In this document: piece after piece, positions 24,920-35,613 of the stretch
Layout: every line of letters starts with the position of its first letter
Position numbering within the stretch: the first letter of the stretch is position 1
DNA from: Selaginella moellendorffii
Taxonomy: Eukaryota > Streptophyta > Lycopodiopsida > Selaginellales > Selaginellaceae
Direction of reading: 5' to 3'
DNA: 64,000 nt
Assembly: GCF_000143415.4 (NCBI RefSeq)
Contig: NW_003314279.1
Coordinates: 124,001 to 188,000, forward strand
The notes under the pieces: model-generated
The model's input: the letters and a program-made list of their open reading frames with translations, nothing else
Told to the model about the DNA's origin: nothing
The model's database searches: none
Position numbers and translations under genes: made by a program

Positions 24920-25880
24920 ATGGCAAGGGCAGGGAAGATGATCCTTGCCGCGGCGATCGCTGTGCTGTGCTGCTGCTCGGTCGCGTCGGCGACGAGGTAC
25001 ATTGTCGGCGATGAGGTGGGATGGAGCGATCCCAGCATGAGCAATGTGAGCTACGCGGATTGGGCGCTCAAGCATCGCTTTCACGTCGGGGATTCGCTGG
25101 GTATGGATCTCTTGTCTTGCTGCCCTAACCCTCCCCCTCGCTCTTCCTCGGCATTCCTCTTCCTCGCGGCACTCTGCGGCCTGCTTCTCAAAATCTTTCC
25201 ATCGCTGCTCGCCGCGGCGCTTGCCAATGCGTGAGATTGATTGGATTTTGGATGGATTGGAACAAGGATTGTGCTCGATCGGTGATTGTCGCTTGAAATA
25301 TCATTGGATGTCCTTGATCGCGAGCTCTAGCATCTTGTTTGCGTGGTGTGATGATCATCTTTCATGGCTTGTAGCGATTGAATGGCTGCTTCGCTTGTGT
25401 GCTCGAAATGGGGCTTGGATTTCTACAACCGCGAGCTCTAACACACTGTTTCTTGCAGTGTTCAAGTACCCATCCGATGCTCACACGGTGCTCAAGGTGA
25501 ATCGCCAGGATTTCGAGGCGTGCCACAACTCCAATTCCATGGCGAGCTACAAGGACGGCGAGAGCATCGTCCATCTCTCCTCCGCGGGGCCTCACTGGTT
25601 CATCTGCGGGGAGACGAGCCACTGCAACCAGGGCCAGAAGTTCGGGATCATGGTGGTGGAGCGCCGCGGGCGCCACAGCCGGGCTCCATCGCCATCGCCG
25701 GCGCCGGCTCCATCCGCTGGCGGGGAGGTGATGCCGGCGCCAGTGGGAGCGTCGGACGAGATCTCGCCCGCTTCTTCGCCCGGAGGAGCGCCAGCAATCG
25801 CTCCAGCCGCCGGTGGCGCCACCATGAATCGTGTCTTCGCGGGCTCTTCGCTGCTCGTGATTGTCGCGGCCCTGATATGA
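24920..25880 (+). CDS. Stellacyanin-like phytocyanin, probably GPI-anchored
   Basis: Two exons, 24920-25100 and 25459-25880, about 200 aa. The ATG at 24920 opens a signal peptide (ILAAAIAVLCCCSVASA). The plastocyanin-like domain has the expected ligands: His in SDAHTVLKV, Cys in HWFICG, His in TSHCNQ and Gln in QGQKFGI. The Gln axial ligand points to the stellacyanin type. A Pro/Ser/Ala-rich stalk (PSPSPAPAPSAGG) and a hydrophobic tail (VFAGSSLLVIVAALI) follow, typical of GPI-anchored, arabinogalactan-type cell-surface proteins. The 358-nt intron is long for this window. Exon 1 sequence and part of this intron recur at about 28098-28340 and 47049-47285. Confidence 0.9.
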
Positions 25881-26453
25881 TCTGATCGATCGATCGTTCG
25901 ACTGGAAGGAAGGAAGGGATGGTGGAAGAAGAGTTTTTTTGCTACTGGCGGTGTAAATACCACGATCGACAAGGAGGGGGGAGAGCGAAGCGAGCATTGG
26001 ATTGATTGATTCATATTCACATTTGATAGTATGCCTTAGATTTCTTATGTCCTTTTTGGTTTAAGTCAATGAGTAAAATCTCCTTTAGTTCTTTAGCCCT
26101 TAACTTTATTTATTTTTTAAACCCGTAAACCTATTCTCAAACCCTTTCTGGAGTTTCATGCTGCGAAAATAGACTTTGCTGCGACATCTTCGAAGATCTG
26201 GCGAAGAAAAGTGTGTTCCATCCAGGGAGCCTTGATGCTGCTTCTCTTGAGGATTTCATTGCAAGATACTGCAAGAACAGAAGGAAGCGTTACCCCTAGC
26301 ATTTCAAGAGAAGAGAAAATCCATTATCTACCATATTGCTTTGAAGATTCTATCCAACATATGAAGCATATTCTTAATTATAAGTTGAGCTTTATTTAAT
26401 TATTATGCATTTTACTTAGCTGAGACAAAAAGAAATTTTCAGAGGACACAAAT
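25881..26453. other. Intergenic stretch
   Basis: No gene seen. This is the 3' flank of the phytocyanin and of the extensin-like gene. Confidence 0.5.
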
Positions 26454-26975
26454 TTACTCTTTACTGTAGGTTGGTGATGGTGGCGGTGGAGATTGGTACC
26501 AGTAGAGTGGTGGCGATGGTGGAGGTGGGGATTTGCGGTGGTGGTGATGTGGTGGCGGGGATTTTTCGCATGGTGGTGGGGATTTGTACTCATATGGTGG
26601 TGGTGGTGGAGACTTGTAATGGTAAGGAGGTGGTGGCGATTCAACTGGCGGTGGTGGAGATTTGTGATGGTGTGGTGGCGACTCAACCGGCGGTGGTGGT
26701 GATTCAACCGGTGGTGGTGTCGGTGGTGGTGGGGATTTGTAACAGTAAGGAGGTGCATTAGGAGGGCACAAACGATTTGGAAACCACCAGGGCCTTCTCA
26801 GCCATGGCCTCCAACAGAAGAAATCGATCGTGCTCTTGGGAATTCTAAAGCCAAAGTTCTTGGCATCTCCAAAAGCCCCTGCATTTTGATCCAAAACCTC
26901 CTGAGATCCATCACAACTGACAGTAGAAACCAGGAGAAGCAGCAAAAGCATGCTGCATGACTTGAGGAAAATCAT
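26454..26975 (-). CDS. Extensin-like hydroxyproline-rich cell-wall protein
   Basis: Single exon, 173 aa, with the ATG at 26973-26975; the in-frame codon before it is GTG. The signal peptide is LKSCSMLLLLLLVSTVSC. A short non-repetitive domain follows with a Trp/Arg/Pro cluster (CWRPWLRRPWWFPNRLCPP). The C-terminal half consists of SPPPP modules separated by YHYK, YEYK, HHHHRK and YWYQ. Hydroxylated SPPPP motifs are glycosylated, and YxY motifs can crosslink by isodityrosine, so the protein should insolubilise in the wall. A longer, damaged relative lies at 41878-42435. Confidence 0.85.
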   Translation of the reverse strand: MIFLKSCSMLLLLLLVSTVSCDGSQEVLDQNAGAFGDAKNFGFRIPKSTIDFFCWRPWLRRPWWFPNRLCPPNAPPYCYKSPPPPTPPPVESPPPPVESPPHHHKSPPPPVESPPPPYHYKSPPPPPYEYKSPPPCEKSPPPHHHHRKSPPPPSPPLYWYQSPPPPSPTYSKE

Positions 26976-27089
26976 CACGTTCTCGATAGAGAACCAAGAT
27001 CACTGGAAAGAGAGACCTTTTCTGTGATGCTACAAAAATTTCCAGGTTATAAAGCCTAGCACCTTGTCTTGGAACCAACTGCTTTCAAA

Positions 27090-27910
27090 ATAGTAATGCT
27101 TTAGAAATTGATGGCTCTGGGCTAACTAACCAGTGTTTAATGTTTAGCAAAAGATTTGCAACGCGCGCCCATTTTCTGATTTGATTAGCAAGGGCTCCCT
27201 GGTGGACATCTTGAGCAGAGTAGGCGATCGCGGCAGCTCGTCCAGTGCTCGCTGGTGTGCAAGTGATGGCGGGAGCTGCGCTGGGCCGTCTCTCGCCTCC
27301 ACTCTGACTTCGAGGTGAGTAGAGGGAGCTGAGGGACGCTGGACAACATTTTCCAGTGAGCATCCGGCTGCGTTCCGAGGATTTGAGCACAGCTTACTTT
27401 TACAACTCTTGTGCTGTTGACAAGCGATGCGACAATCTTCGTAAGATGGCGCTAATTGGACACTGGAAGAGGGATGCCATTGCCAAGCTCTCTCAGTTCT
27501 CACCTCTGGTCCCGATGCTCGCCCTCCACCGTTTTAACAGCGAACACAAGATGACCTCTTATCTAATTTGTTTGGCAACCTGGAGACTCTCCGGTTTTTT
27601 CCTTTTCTTTCTTGCTGATCGATCTGTGTTGCAGTCATTCGTGCCTGGAGGTGTCACCAAGCGCAAGGATGTGACTGTTCATCTCTACGTGTAAGATCCC
27701 ACACCGCCCAACGTGATGGTTCTCAAGGATTTACTTGGAGTTCATCAAGTCGAAGAGATCGTGATTCACTGCAGCCAAGCTGTGGCGAACTGGGGACTGC
27801 TGGCGCTGAAGCCAGGCTACGAATGCTTCCGGGTGCTGTTCGACTTGCTCTTTGGTCGCATTTCTTTCGCACGAGAGAAACGGCATCACTGGCTCTATTA
27901 GTGGCGATGC
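27090..27910 (+). pseudogene. F-box/LRR-like gene relic (block 1)
   Basis: The plus strand shows CDNLRKMALIGHWKRDAIAKL, then after a break SFVPGGVTKRKDVTVHLYV, a stop, NVMVLKDLLGVHQVEEIVIH and a last piece ending HHWLY. Leucine spacing resembles the LRR part of plant F-box proteins, but no F-box is present. The final exon-like piece recurs at 33220-33340, 46650-46850 and 52640-52916, and inverted at 46270-46530 and 52300-52540. The 27090-27360 part is related, in reverse, to about 45600-45800. I treat this as a gene fragment carried by the repeated block. Confidence 0.4.
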
Positions 27911-27966
27911 GTGATCTTTGTCAAGTTTTTATTGAACATCAACGTCACGACTAGCCTGGTATATTT

Positions 27967-28340
27967 GTAACACCTCGAGCCGCCGTTGATGCTGTAGGTG
28001 ACAACGCGCTCATGTCGCCATGAAGCGCCGGGCCTGCTCGAGATCCCCCGCTTTGCACAAGCCATCGATCAGAGCTGGTCGTAAGTCGCCACGTCGGGGG
28101 ATGGAGCAATCCCAGCATGGGCAATGTGAGCTACGCGGATTTTGCGCTCGCTTCCACGTCAGGGATTCTTCTCTTCCATCGCTCTTCCTCTTTCCTCGCC
28201 ATTCGTCCTCCTTGCGGCGCTCTGCGGCCTGCTTGTCGAAGTCTTTCCATCGCTGCTTGCGATGGAAATGCGAGCAGTGTGTGAGATTGGATGGATTGGA
28301 ACAAGGGATTTGCTCGATCGAGTTTGAAATATCACTTGGA
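27967..28340. repeat. Chimeric repeat: PPR fragment joined to phytocyanin exon/intron fragment (block 1)
   Basis: About 27967-28097 resembles the PPR gene at about 54690-54830 in the antisense direction. At a run of G the sequence switches to about 25021-25310 of the phytocyanin gene, covering the end of exon 1 and part of its intron (AATGTGAGCTACGCGGATT is shared). The joined piece has no intact frame. The same chimera occurs at 46925-47285. Confidence 0.75.
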
Positions 28341-28452
28341 TGACAATCAATGTTTAATTTCCCAAGGTATAATGGGAATTTGAATTCTCAGCGTTGGAAT
28401 TTTTAGGAGCGTTGGATTTGGAGCATCGCTCCACTTTGTGGAGGCATCGGCA

Positions 28453-28926
28453 ATGCCGCAAGAGAATTTGCAAAGCTATAAGAGGTACGTTAGCTTGCTG
28501 TCGTTTGCTTCCCTCAAGATCAGACCCGAGCAGGGATTAGAAGAACGAGATGGGAAGAGGGGATTAGAGGAACGAGAAGAACAGGGACTGGGCCTGGAGC
28601 AACGGGTAGAACACGTTGAAGGCCTGTTGCAACAAGAAGAAGAACAGGTTGAAGGCCTCGAGGGCGATCAAGGGCTGGAAGCAAAAGGACTGGAATCTGA
28701 TGGAGCAGAAAAGCAACGAGAAGAAGAACAGGTTCAAGACCTCGAGGGCGATCAAGGGCTGGAAGCAAAAGGACTGGAATCTGATGGAGCAGAAAAGCAA
28801 CGAGAAGAAGAACAGTTCAAGACCTCGAGGGCAATCAAGGGCTGGAAGCTGATGGAGCAGAGGTTCATGGCACAGGAGGGTGTGTTGACATTGTCAAAAG
28901 ATACCGAGTGGAGTATCAATAGATGA
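28453..28926 (+). CDS. Hypothetical coiled-coil repeat protein (block 1)
   Basis: An open frame of 157 codons from the first ATG at 28453. It is dominated by Glu, Gln, Gly, Leu and Lys and predicted coiled-coil. A 28-aa unit (EEEQVEGLEGDQGLEAKGLE and following residues) repeats 2.3 times. I know no family for it. The related frame at 47373-47700 is interrupted by TAA early on unless a short intron is removed. Whether it is expressed is unknown; the frame could persist because the repeat unit is a multiple of three. Confidence 0.35.
   Translation: MPQENLQSYKRYVSLLSFASLKIRPEQGLEERDGKRGLEEREEQGLGLEQRVEHVEGLLQQEEEQVEGLEGDQGLEAKGLESDGAEKQREEEQVQDLEGDQGLEAKGLESDGAEKQREEEQFKTSRAIKGWKLMEQRFMAQEGVLTLSKDTEWSINR
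28642..28850 (+). repeat. 84-bp tandem repeat
   Basis: The phrase GAACAGGTT-CAAGACC starts units at about 28642, 28726 and 28810, an exact 84-bp period (28 codons). The first two units are nearly identical and the third is partial. The block 3 counterpart at about 47560-47690 has one full and one partial unit. Confidence 0.8.
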
Positions 28927-28929
28927 AGC

Positions 28930-30675
28930 AATACACTTAGCAATTGTTGATCTGCTCAGATCTCCAGGAATCACGCAACAATCAGAAATAGTTTGTATAT
29001 AGAGTGTGAAAGACTCATGAATATATACTCGTTTTTTATCTTTATGGTATCAGAGTGCAGGTTTATGGCTTGTTATTTTTCCTTTCTTTGTTCTTGTTTC
29101 TTGCTCTTGATTGCTGATGGAGCAATTGGCAATTACCATTTGATGGCTCAAGGCGTTTTTGGTACTGGGTTGGCTCCCTAGGGTGCTCATTCTTCAGCCA
29201 TTGAGTCCACTCATAATAGCAATATTGCTACTACGATTAATCAAGAGTAGAACTGTCTAGCCATGATCAAATCAAAACTGGCAGAACATCTAGCATATGC
29301 AATGAGAGTTTAGTCTGCTGCAGAATTCTAGGAGTGCCTCCTTGTATGCTGAGGCCAAGTAACTAGTGTTGTCAACTCTTCTGCTGCCACTAAGGATCAT
29401 GGAAGTGTACAAAATAGACTGGACATTATTTTATCTGCCTCATCCATTTCATGAGCATGAGAAGCTCTATCCTATTCCATTTCTGTCTTGTGTCCCTTTT
29501 CTACCCAAAAATGGTCCCTCTTTGCAGTATAGACATGGTCAATCCTCTCCAGGATTGCTTTTGCATTCCTCCTCTGAGCATAACATGGTACCTCTACATG
29601 GCAGGCAGATGATATGAGTTTGCACTCTCGTTGCTGAATTGGAGCCATGATACCCACAAAACCTTCATGTCCACCTCGCAATGCCATTTACATCCTTCTC
29701 ACAAAGTTGCAATGGTGCCAAACTTGCAAATTCATTCAGCTTCCGCTTGAAATCAGCTTTTGTGTCCTTCGCATTTCAATGTGGTGCCTTCTTTTTAATC
29801 CCATGAATGGCCTTCCTTCAGACAGCATTAACCTGTTGTCAAATGCCTTCATCCTTCTCTTCTTCATCATTTTCATCTTCTTCTAGCAAGATATCTTCCA
29901 TTGGAGTCCTTGACACGGTTGGTTGTCACTCACTCACATGCATACGCAGCAATGGCACACTGCTGTAATAATCCACTGTCATCCCTACTTTGGAATTGGA
30001 ATGCTTCCCATCCCACTGTCCCATGCAAAGGAGCTTTCTCCCAACCATCTGGATGCTGAGGATGATGGATGCCTGGCCCCTTGACCTGACTCACCTGACT
30101 GACTCACTTGGGCTACAAGAGACGCATTGACACACTTGATCACTTATGGCACTGTAACCTCATAGCATTGCTGCTGGTTTGAGAGGAGAGGAGCCAAAGG
30201 GGCACAATCGAGGACAACAAAAACCCTAACCTGTAAGTGGATTTGAACTCAAAGTTCTTTTGGGATTTGGAGGTGACATCCAAACTCAATCCATGTTATG
30301 AAATACTATAAAAAAGATTTAAATAATGCAATGCTAAAATTATTCTCAAGGATTCTCTTAAAAAGGAATTTATATAAATATATTCCATGTTTTTGTGCCT
30401 GCCTGTATTCCCGTGTTCTCAGGGCATTTCATCACCTGCCAATTGCTGATTACAAACATTATATAGATCAAAATCAAGATTTGAAAATTATTTCATGATA
30501 GAATTTTATTTTGAATTTTATTTATCCCCAAGCCTACAAGCACAAATCACTTGCCATGTGTAGCTTTATTATATATTTACTCTTTTTTTTGGCACTTTTT
30601 TTATCCCCATAATCTTAAAAGTGTGCTAATTACATTTTGATTGCTATAAAAGTCTTGCCACGTCCGCATTGCAGG
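28930..30675. repeat. Anonymous duplicated DNA (block 1; second copy about 47700-49440)
   Basis: No gene I can support. Short frames such as the one at 29366-29617 are repeated with changes at 48178-48438. The whole stretch is collinear between blocks 1 and 3, with indels that are not multiples of three. Confidence 0.6.
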
Positions 30676-31860
30676 AAGGGATTGGGGGGCTGAGCATGAG
30701 CCTTTCAATTATCAAGTTCACACCAGTGCAAAACTCGGCCCTAAACTACCAGGGTCTCCAATTCCGTGGCAATCTTCTCCAATTCCGTGGCAGTCTTCTC
30801 CAAATCGCTAGTGCTTGGCACTTGACTTCCCATCCCAGAATGAGACTGCTCTCTTCGGGCCATGCAGCCAGCAATGTGTTTTGTGGCTACCAATAAGCGG
30901 CCATGAAGAATTGTAGCAAGTTCCTGATGTTTGTATCTTGTTCTGGTTTACCAGATAGCCACTCCTGTGCTTTACAAAGGCCATCAGAATCGAGTTCCAG
31001 TCTCCAGCACAGGATGTCCTTGTGTGTGATATTTTATCAAATATGAGCTTAACCTCTCATCATCATTGTGTAGAGCAGAGAGTCTCGCTGCTCGCACTCG
31101 TCAAACAAGCCTTGGAATATGTTTTGATGGTGGCTTTAGAATCCTTGATACAAACCCTTTGAATCCTAATATCAAGATCAAAGAAAACAACAAGTAAAAA
31201 ACTTGAAACCTGGTTGTGTCTGGTTTGCATTATCCTGTGAGTTGTCAAGAAAGCTCAGATACTTCCCAAGGAGGCTCCCCTTCACCTCGTCAATCTGCTT
31301 AGACACTTCATGCTTGACTTGCTACTTTTTTGTTAAATCCCATCGCTTAGGAGGTAAGAATAAATCCAATCCCCCTTGTCCTTTTCACTATCACATAAAG
31401 TTGGGATACTGATCAAGAGCAAAAAACTAGTTGGCTTGGGATTTTGATCAAGCACGAAAAACAAGAGTGGCGATCTTGCTCCATGAATCCATTGGGTAAC
31501 TTCCCTTCATTTTCAGATTCTGGACGTTTAGGAATGATCCATGGATTAGAATTCACTGGGATGCCCTGATCTATACAGAGCTGGCTTGTGGACTTCTTGA
31601 AAGCTCTTGTGCTGAAGGGCTCTCCAGTTCTTGGGTGATATCGACAGTCTTAGAATGGTGGACAGAAAGCTTGTGTGCCATCAACGTGCTGAAATTGTGG
31701 CATTTTATAGATGCTTAAATGTGGCAAATAATGAAATATATATGTGTTATTTGTAAATTAGGCACCACCCACCCCTTTGGAGGTGTACCTCCCCTCAAAT
31801 TGACAATCATAAATTAATTTTATACAACGCTGATTCGCAAGAAAAATCAAGTATCTTTAC
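30676..31860. repeat. Anonymous duplicated DNA (block 1; other copies about 42436-43990 and 49510-50060)
   Basis: Starts near GGGCTGAGCATGAGCCTTTC and ends just downstream of the membrane-protein gene. Conserved phrases such as GATTCTGGACGTTTAGGAAT occur in all three blocks. The first copy has short broken frames on both strands and no recognisable product. Confidence 0.6.
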
Positions 31861-31900
31861 ATTGCTCTAGTCTATGGCTCCAATCGAATAGTTTCTTTCT

Positions 31901-32422
31901 TCATCTTCCAGTGCTGGATGGAAACAGAGGTCTTTGTGGAGTGGGCATGAAGGAGCGGCCGCCACTGCTGCTGCCCTCCTCTGAATAGCCGTCAGCGCCA
32001 CCGGCCTCGAGATCCACCCCCGCCCCGCCTAGCTCCGTCGCTCTCCTTCTCGCCTGCGACGCCTCCTGCCGCTGCGCGATGTACTTGCGCGTCCGGCACA
32101 CATAGACCGCAAGAACCACTAAGGCAATCGCGAAGAACAGTCCCACCACGATCCCAGCGATCGCCTCGTGCGAGAGCGTGATCGTTTCCTTGCTGGATTT
32201 GGATTGCTCCAGTAGCCACCGTCGTCCAATCGACCCAATCGCTGGCTGGATCATCCGCTGGATCGATCCAGGAGCTTCATACCCGTATTGGGTGACCTCA
32301 TAGGATGAATCTACACCGCTGCTACAACCGCCGCCTGGGATCCAGATCGCAAGCAGCAGGAATAGAGAAAGAAGAAGAAGAAGCAAGCCGCTCCTCTGGG
32401 CCTCTCCGCCAAATAGCACCAT
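31901..32422 (-). CDS. Single-pass membrane protein of unknown function, copy 1
   Basis: Single exon, 173 aa, ATG at 32420-32422. It has an N-terminal signal peptide (leucine run at residues 13-27), a short ectodomain with GYEAPGSIQRMIQPAIGSIG and RRWLLEQSKSSKET, and a clear transmembrane helix at about 87-109 (AIAGIVVGLFFAIALVVLAVY). The cytosolic tail is basic at first (CRTRKY, RRRATE) and then Ser/Gly-rich (SEEGSSSGGRS). The topology is predicted type I. I recognise no family. Two paralogues at 44155-44667 and 50171-50683 keep the frame although they differ by indels of 3n bases. A TATA-like TTTATATAGG lies about 100 bp upstream. Confidence 0.75.
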   Translation of the reverse strand: MVLFGGEAQRSGLLLLLLSLFLLLAIWIPGGGCSSGVDSSYEVTQYGYEAPGSIQRMIQPAIGSIGRRWLLEQSKSSKETITLSHEAIAGIVVGLFFAIALVVLAVYVCRTRKYIAQRQEASQARRRATELGGAGVDLEAGGADGYSEEGSSSGGRSFMPTPQRPLFPSSTGR

Positions 32423-32699
32423 TTTCGTGATCCTGCGTGTATAGGGATGTGTTCGCTGCCAAGATATCTATTTCTCGAGCTCTCAAGTATAATGGAAGTT
32501 TGGGCGATTTTATCATTTATATAGGGAAAAGATTGACTCTCTTGACCTACAATACATACGCGGATAACGCGACTAGTTCAAAGTCTTCTTGTGAATAGCG
32601 CGTCATACGTGGACTTTCGTGGCCTTTGACGCTTGTGCTTCGCCTAGACCTTGAAGTTGACAGAACTTTTCTTATGTGAATTTCTTCTTCCTAAACCCT

Positions 32700-33350
32700 A
32701 AATAATCAAAGTGATTTCATGGCAAGATCGCTTGTGATCTGCAAAGAAAGAAGGAATCTTTATAGATCAGTCTTCCTTGCCTCAAAAATCCACATTGCTT
32801 GCCGTGAGCTGAGATGCATTTCGAGCAGCAGCTTAAAAGGTTTTAAGCCTTGGCGGGCGCAATTTTCATTTTAGGTTGGAGGGCAAAGCGTGGAGGTGGA
32901 TGATGACACAGAGGAGCAGGATATAATCTCCAGCATTCTCCACCGTGCCAAGTACAAGGCTCCCAGCTGCCTCAAGGAACTCACTGTTGTGCTCGAGTAT
33001 AGCAAGGATGGTGATGACCAGATGGAAGTTAGCAGTCACTGCTGTTGGCTCCCTCACAAAGCTCTCCCTCGAAGGTCTCCATGGGACCAATGGGGAGCAG
33101 CGTACTCCACCGCGATTCAAGAGCTCCACATCACTGGGAAACCATGTTGGGGGGTGTGGGATCTTGTTGGTGACACCTCCGGGCACAAATGATTTATTTG
33201 TGGGCACAAATCACTGTAAGTTGTGGCGAACTGGGAACTCCTCTCACTGAAGCCACGCTACAAATGCTTCCAGAGTGCTGGTCGACTTTGGTCGCATTTC
33301 TTTTGCACGTGATAAACTGCATCACTGGCTTTATTAGTTAGCAATGCCTG
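32700..33350 (+). pseudogene. F-box/LRR-like relic (block 1)
   Basis: From 32890 the plus strand reads EEQDIISSILHRAKYKAPSC, then LKELTVVLEYSKDGDD, with LRR-like strands. The frame then shifts, while the block 2 and 3 copies stay open here (LTKLSLEALHGTKWGA, IQELHITGRPCWGVWDLV). A last piece at 33220-33340 matches the HHWLY-ending segment of the other relics. No F-box is visible and no start is convincing. Confidence 0.4.
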
Positions 33351-33440
33351 AGCCTGGCAACGTATCACTTTTTGTAGTTTCTAAATCAAAGAAAACGTTG
33401 GCAAGCTTTTACCAAGTACTTCCAAGATTGTAATAGCTTC

Positions 33441-34955
33441 TGAAGAGGTGTGGATACTCCTCTTCACTGAATATCTACTGCTAGTGAGAAAACAAAAGGG
33501 GAAAGGATCTGATCTCTAGGGGTTGAGAGGGAAAGATGAGTGAATGAGTGCTGTGTATTGATATGAAAACAATGAATGGAGATAGGGATTCACAACTCGG
33601 ATTCCCCCCTATAAAAGGCTGGTAGTTCTAACTGCCAGCATATGATAACGAATGGTATATGCTGTGCATGATCAAATCCAATGTAGCCTGGTTTCAGGGT
33701 CAGAGTCCCCTGAGCCTAGGTTTTTGGTTGATGCCCTTCATTGAGCTGTGCACTTGCCTTTGCTGCACCACAAGCTCCACAACTAAGCGAACCACCTATG
33801 AACCACCTCGCATCTATTGGGAAGTGGTTCACTTGGTTGTGGAGCTCGTGGTGCATGCGTTGATCGAGGGCTTCAAACAACTTGAGGGTGTAGTAACTCG
33901 GGTCGCAGAGTTTATCTTCGTACTCCTTCCTGATCTCGTTGTAATCACAGCATACCTGACTCTGTGGCTGAGGCATGGCTACTGCTCCTGCTCCTGCTCC
34001 TGGTGTTCCTCGCTAGGGTTCGCTGTGTTCTTGGTCCTGTGATTTGAAGTTAATCTGTTCCGTTGGATGTGGGTGGCGTGGTCGGTCCCGATTCTTTGAG
34101 GTGGTTGGAGATGAGTGTTTCGGATTGATGCTGGATGAACGGCCCAGATGTGGTGCTGAAATTAATGTATCCGTTGGGGTTGAACAGCGCATGGTTGTGT
34201 GTTCTGCAAGTGATCGGCAAAGGTAGTCGATGTTTTCTTTCCTGGAGCGTATCGAGGGGGTTGGGGCGGTACAAATGACGTTCTCAGCTGGTGGAGAAAC
34301 CGAGTCCTGGGCGACCAGCTGACGTTTTCCTTTGGAGATGTTGAGTTGTTGGTGAGAAGTTGTCGGTTTTGGGGCTGATTTGAGTGGATCTGGGCGCTGG
34401 GGTGAGTGTGGAAGCTAGTGTGAGTTGTCTTCATTGTTGCTGATGACGAGGTGCTCTCGGAGCAGCAGCTTTTGAGCTGGATTCGCTGGTGTGTTGCGTG
34501 TGAGGTGGCGGCAAAGTGGAGTTGAATTGTTGAAGTGTTTGTTGCTGGAGCTGGTGTTGCTGGAGTGAGCTGAGCCTGATTGTTGAGATGCTGGCTTCAG
34601 TTTCTTGCAGGGAGTTGCTCCTTCTGATCCTGACTGATCCTCGGAGCTGTCGCTTTGTTCTTCAGAGTTTGTTTGGGTTGTCCACGGTTGCTTGTTGGGA
34701 AGAGTTTGGTGTAGAGCTACCAGCAGTGGGAACATTACTGTCCGCATGGTTTTCCTGTTGAGTGTGGCGAGGATGGTGCGGTCGAGAAGCTTGGGAAGGA
34801 GCTCGTGGAGATGATGAGCCATGTTCACAAGTTTGCCGTCGAGTAGAGCTCCGTATACCTCTGCCGTGCGCTTGCTGATGGTGCGATCCATTGGGCAAAG
34901 TTCGTAGTAGAGGAGGAGGGCTCACCAACAGCTCAACATCTCCAAAGGAAAAGAG
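33441..34955. mobile_element. 1.5-kb insertion absent from block 3, possibly a non-autonomous retroelement
   Basis: Block 3 runs GTAATAGCTTC directly into TTTTGTGATTTG (about 53007-53030). In block 1 about 1.5 kb lies between these points. The left end begins with a TGAAGAGG/CCTCTTCA stem. About 170 bp in is CCTATAAAAGG, as in LTR promoters. The minus strand has protein-like frames at 33716-33976 and 34415-34891. No clear target-site duplication or full LTR pair was found. Confidence 0.5.
34415..34891 (-). CDS. Hypothetical protein within the 1.5-kb insertion
   Basis: 158-aa frame from the ATG at 34889-34891. The N-terminal half looks helical (AHHLHELLPKLLDRTIL). The C-terminal half is low-complexity (Ser, Asn, Thr, Gln), with an acidic Ser/Glu tract followed by a basic CKKLKPASQ stretch. 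I do not recognise it. By position it could be a gag-like frame of a non-autonomous element. Confidence 0.3.
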   Translation of the reverse strand: MDRTISKRTAEVYGALLDGKLVNMAHHLHELLPKLLDRTILATLNRKTMRTVMFPLLVALHQTLPNKQPWTTQTNSEEQSDSSEDQSGSEGATPCKKLKPASQQSGSAHSSNTSSSNKHFNNSTPLCRHLTRNTPANPAQKLLLREHLVISNNEDNSH

Positions 34956-34956
34956 T

Positions 34957-35613
34957 TGTGATTTGTTTGTAAGGAAGGGCATTCTTATACACAAACTTCA
35001 CTGGATTCTTCGTCTGTACAAGTTTTTCCTGCCAAAGAAACTTCTTCCACCCTTGCAGTGCACAGAGATAGAGCAGCCGCGGCTGGAGAAGAAGCCTCAA
35101 ATTCTTTGATCATGGCCTTGACATCGTCTAGCTTTCCCGACCGGCAAACTCAGTCGAGGATGGAGCTGCAAGTGGTGGCGTCCAGCAGCATCCCCTTGGC
35201 CAGCACCACTCGCAGCAGCTCCATCGTCCCGGCCAAGTTCCCAGATCTCTGGAGACCACCGAAGCAAGCCGCGAAGGTGAACAAGTCCGGCTGGTGGCCC
35301 TTGCCGACCATCTCCTCAAGAACAGTGATCGCCTGCTTGGTCTTCCGCGACTTCCACAGCCCATCCACGAGGATGTTGTAAGTCACAGTGTCGGGACACG
35401 AGCTGGAGAGTGTCGTTGGTTCTTGAGGCCCGGCAGAGTGCGTAGACGAGTGAGCCGTAAGTGATGGAGTCGGGCACACAGCTGGAGCTCACCATCTCCT
35501 CTAGGAACTCGCAGGCCTCCTTGATCCGGCCCGACTTGCACAGGCCGTGGACAAGCGCGTTGTAAGTCACCACGTTTGGAGGAACTCCCAGATTCCCCAT
35601 GAGATCGAGGATG
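34957..35613 (-). pseudogene. P-class PPR pseudogene, C-terminal part (block 1 copy)
   Basis: Nearly collinear with 53020-53703 of the intact PPR gene. PPR units such as VVTYNALVHGLCKSGRIKEA and VTYNILVDGLWKSRKTKQAI remain readable, but frame shifts and a deletion near 35400 break the protein. The copia element inserted at 35613/35614 splits the gene; the rest continues at 40403. Confidence 0.85.

Noticed and set aside
26471-26761. Val/Gly/Trp-rich plus-strand frames at the extensin gene, and similar ones at 41917-42357
   Set aside because: Antisense of SPPPP repeats; composition comes from the repeat, not from a protein.
28642-28850. CRISPR-like spaced repeats
   Set aside because: The 84-bp units are directly adjacent and coding-like, with no spacers, in a plant nuclear genome.
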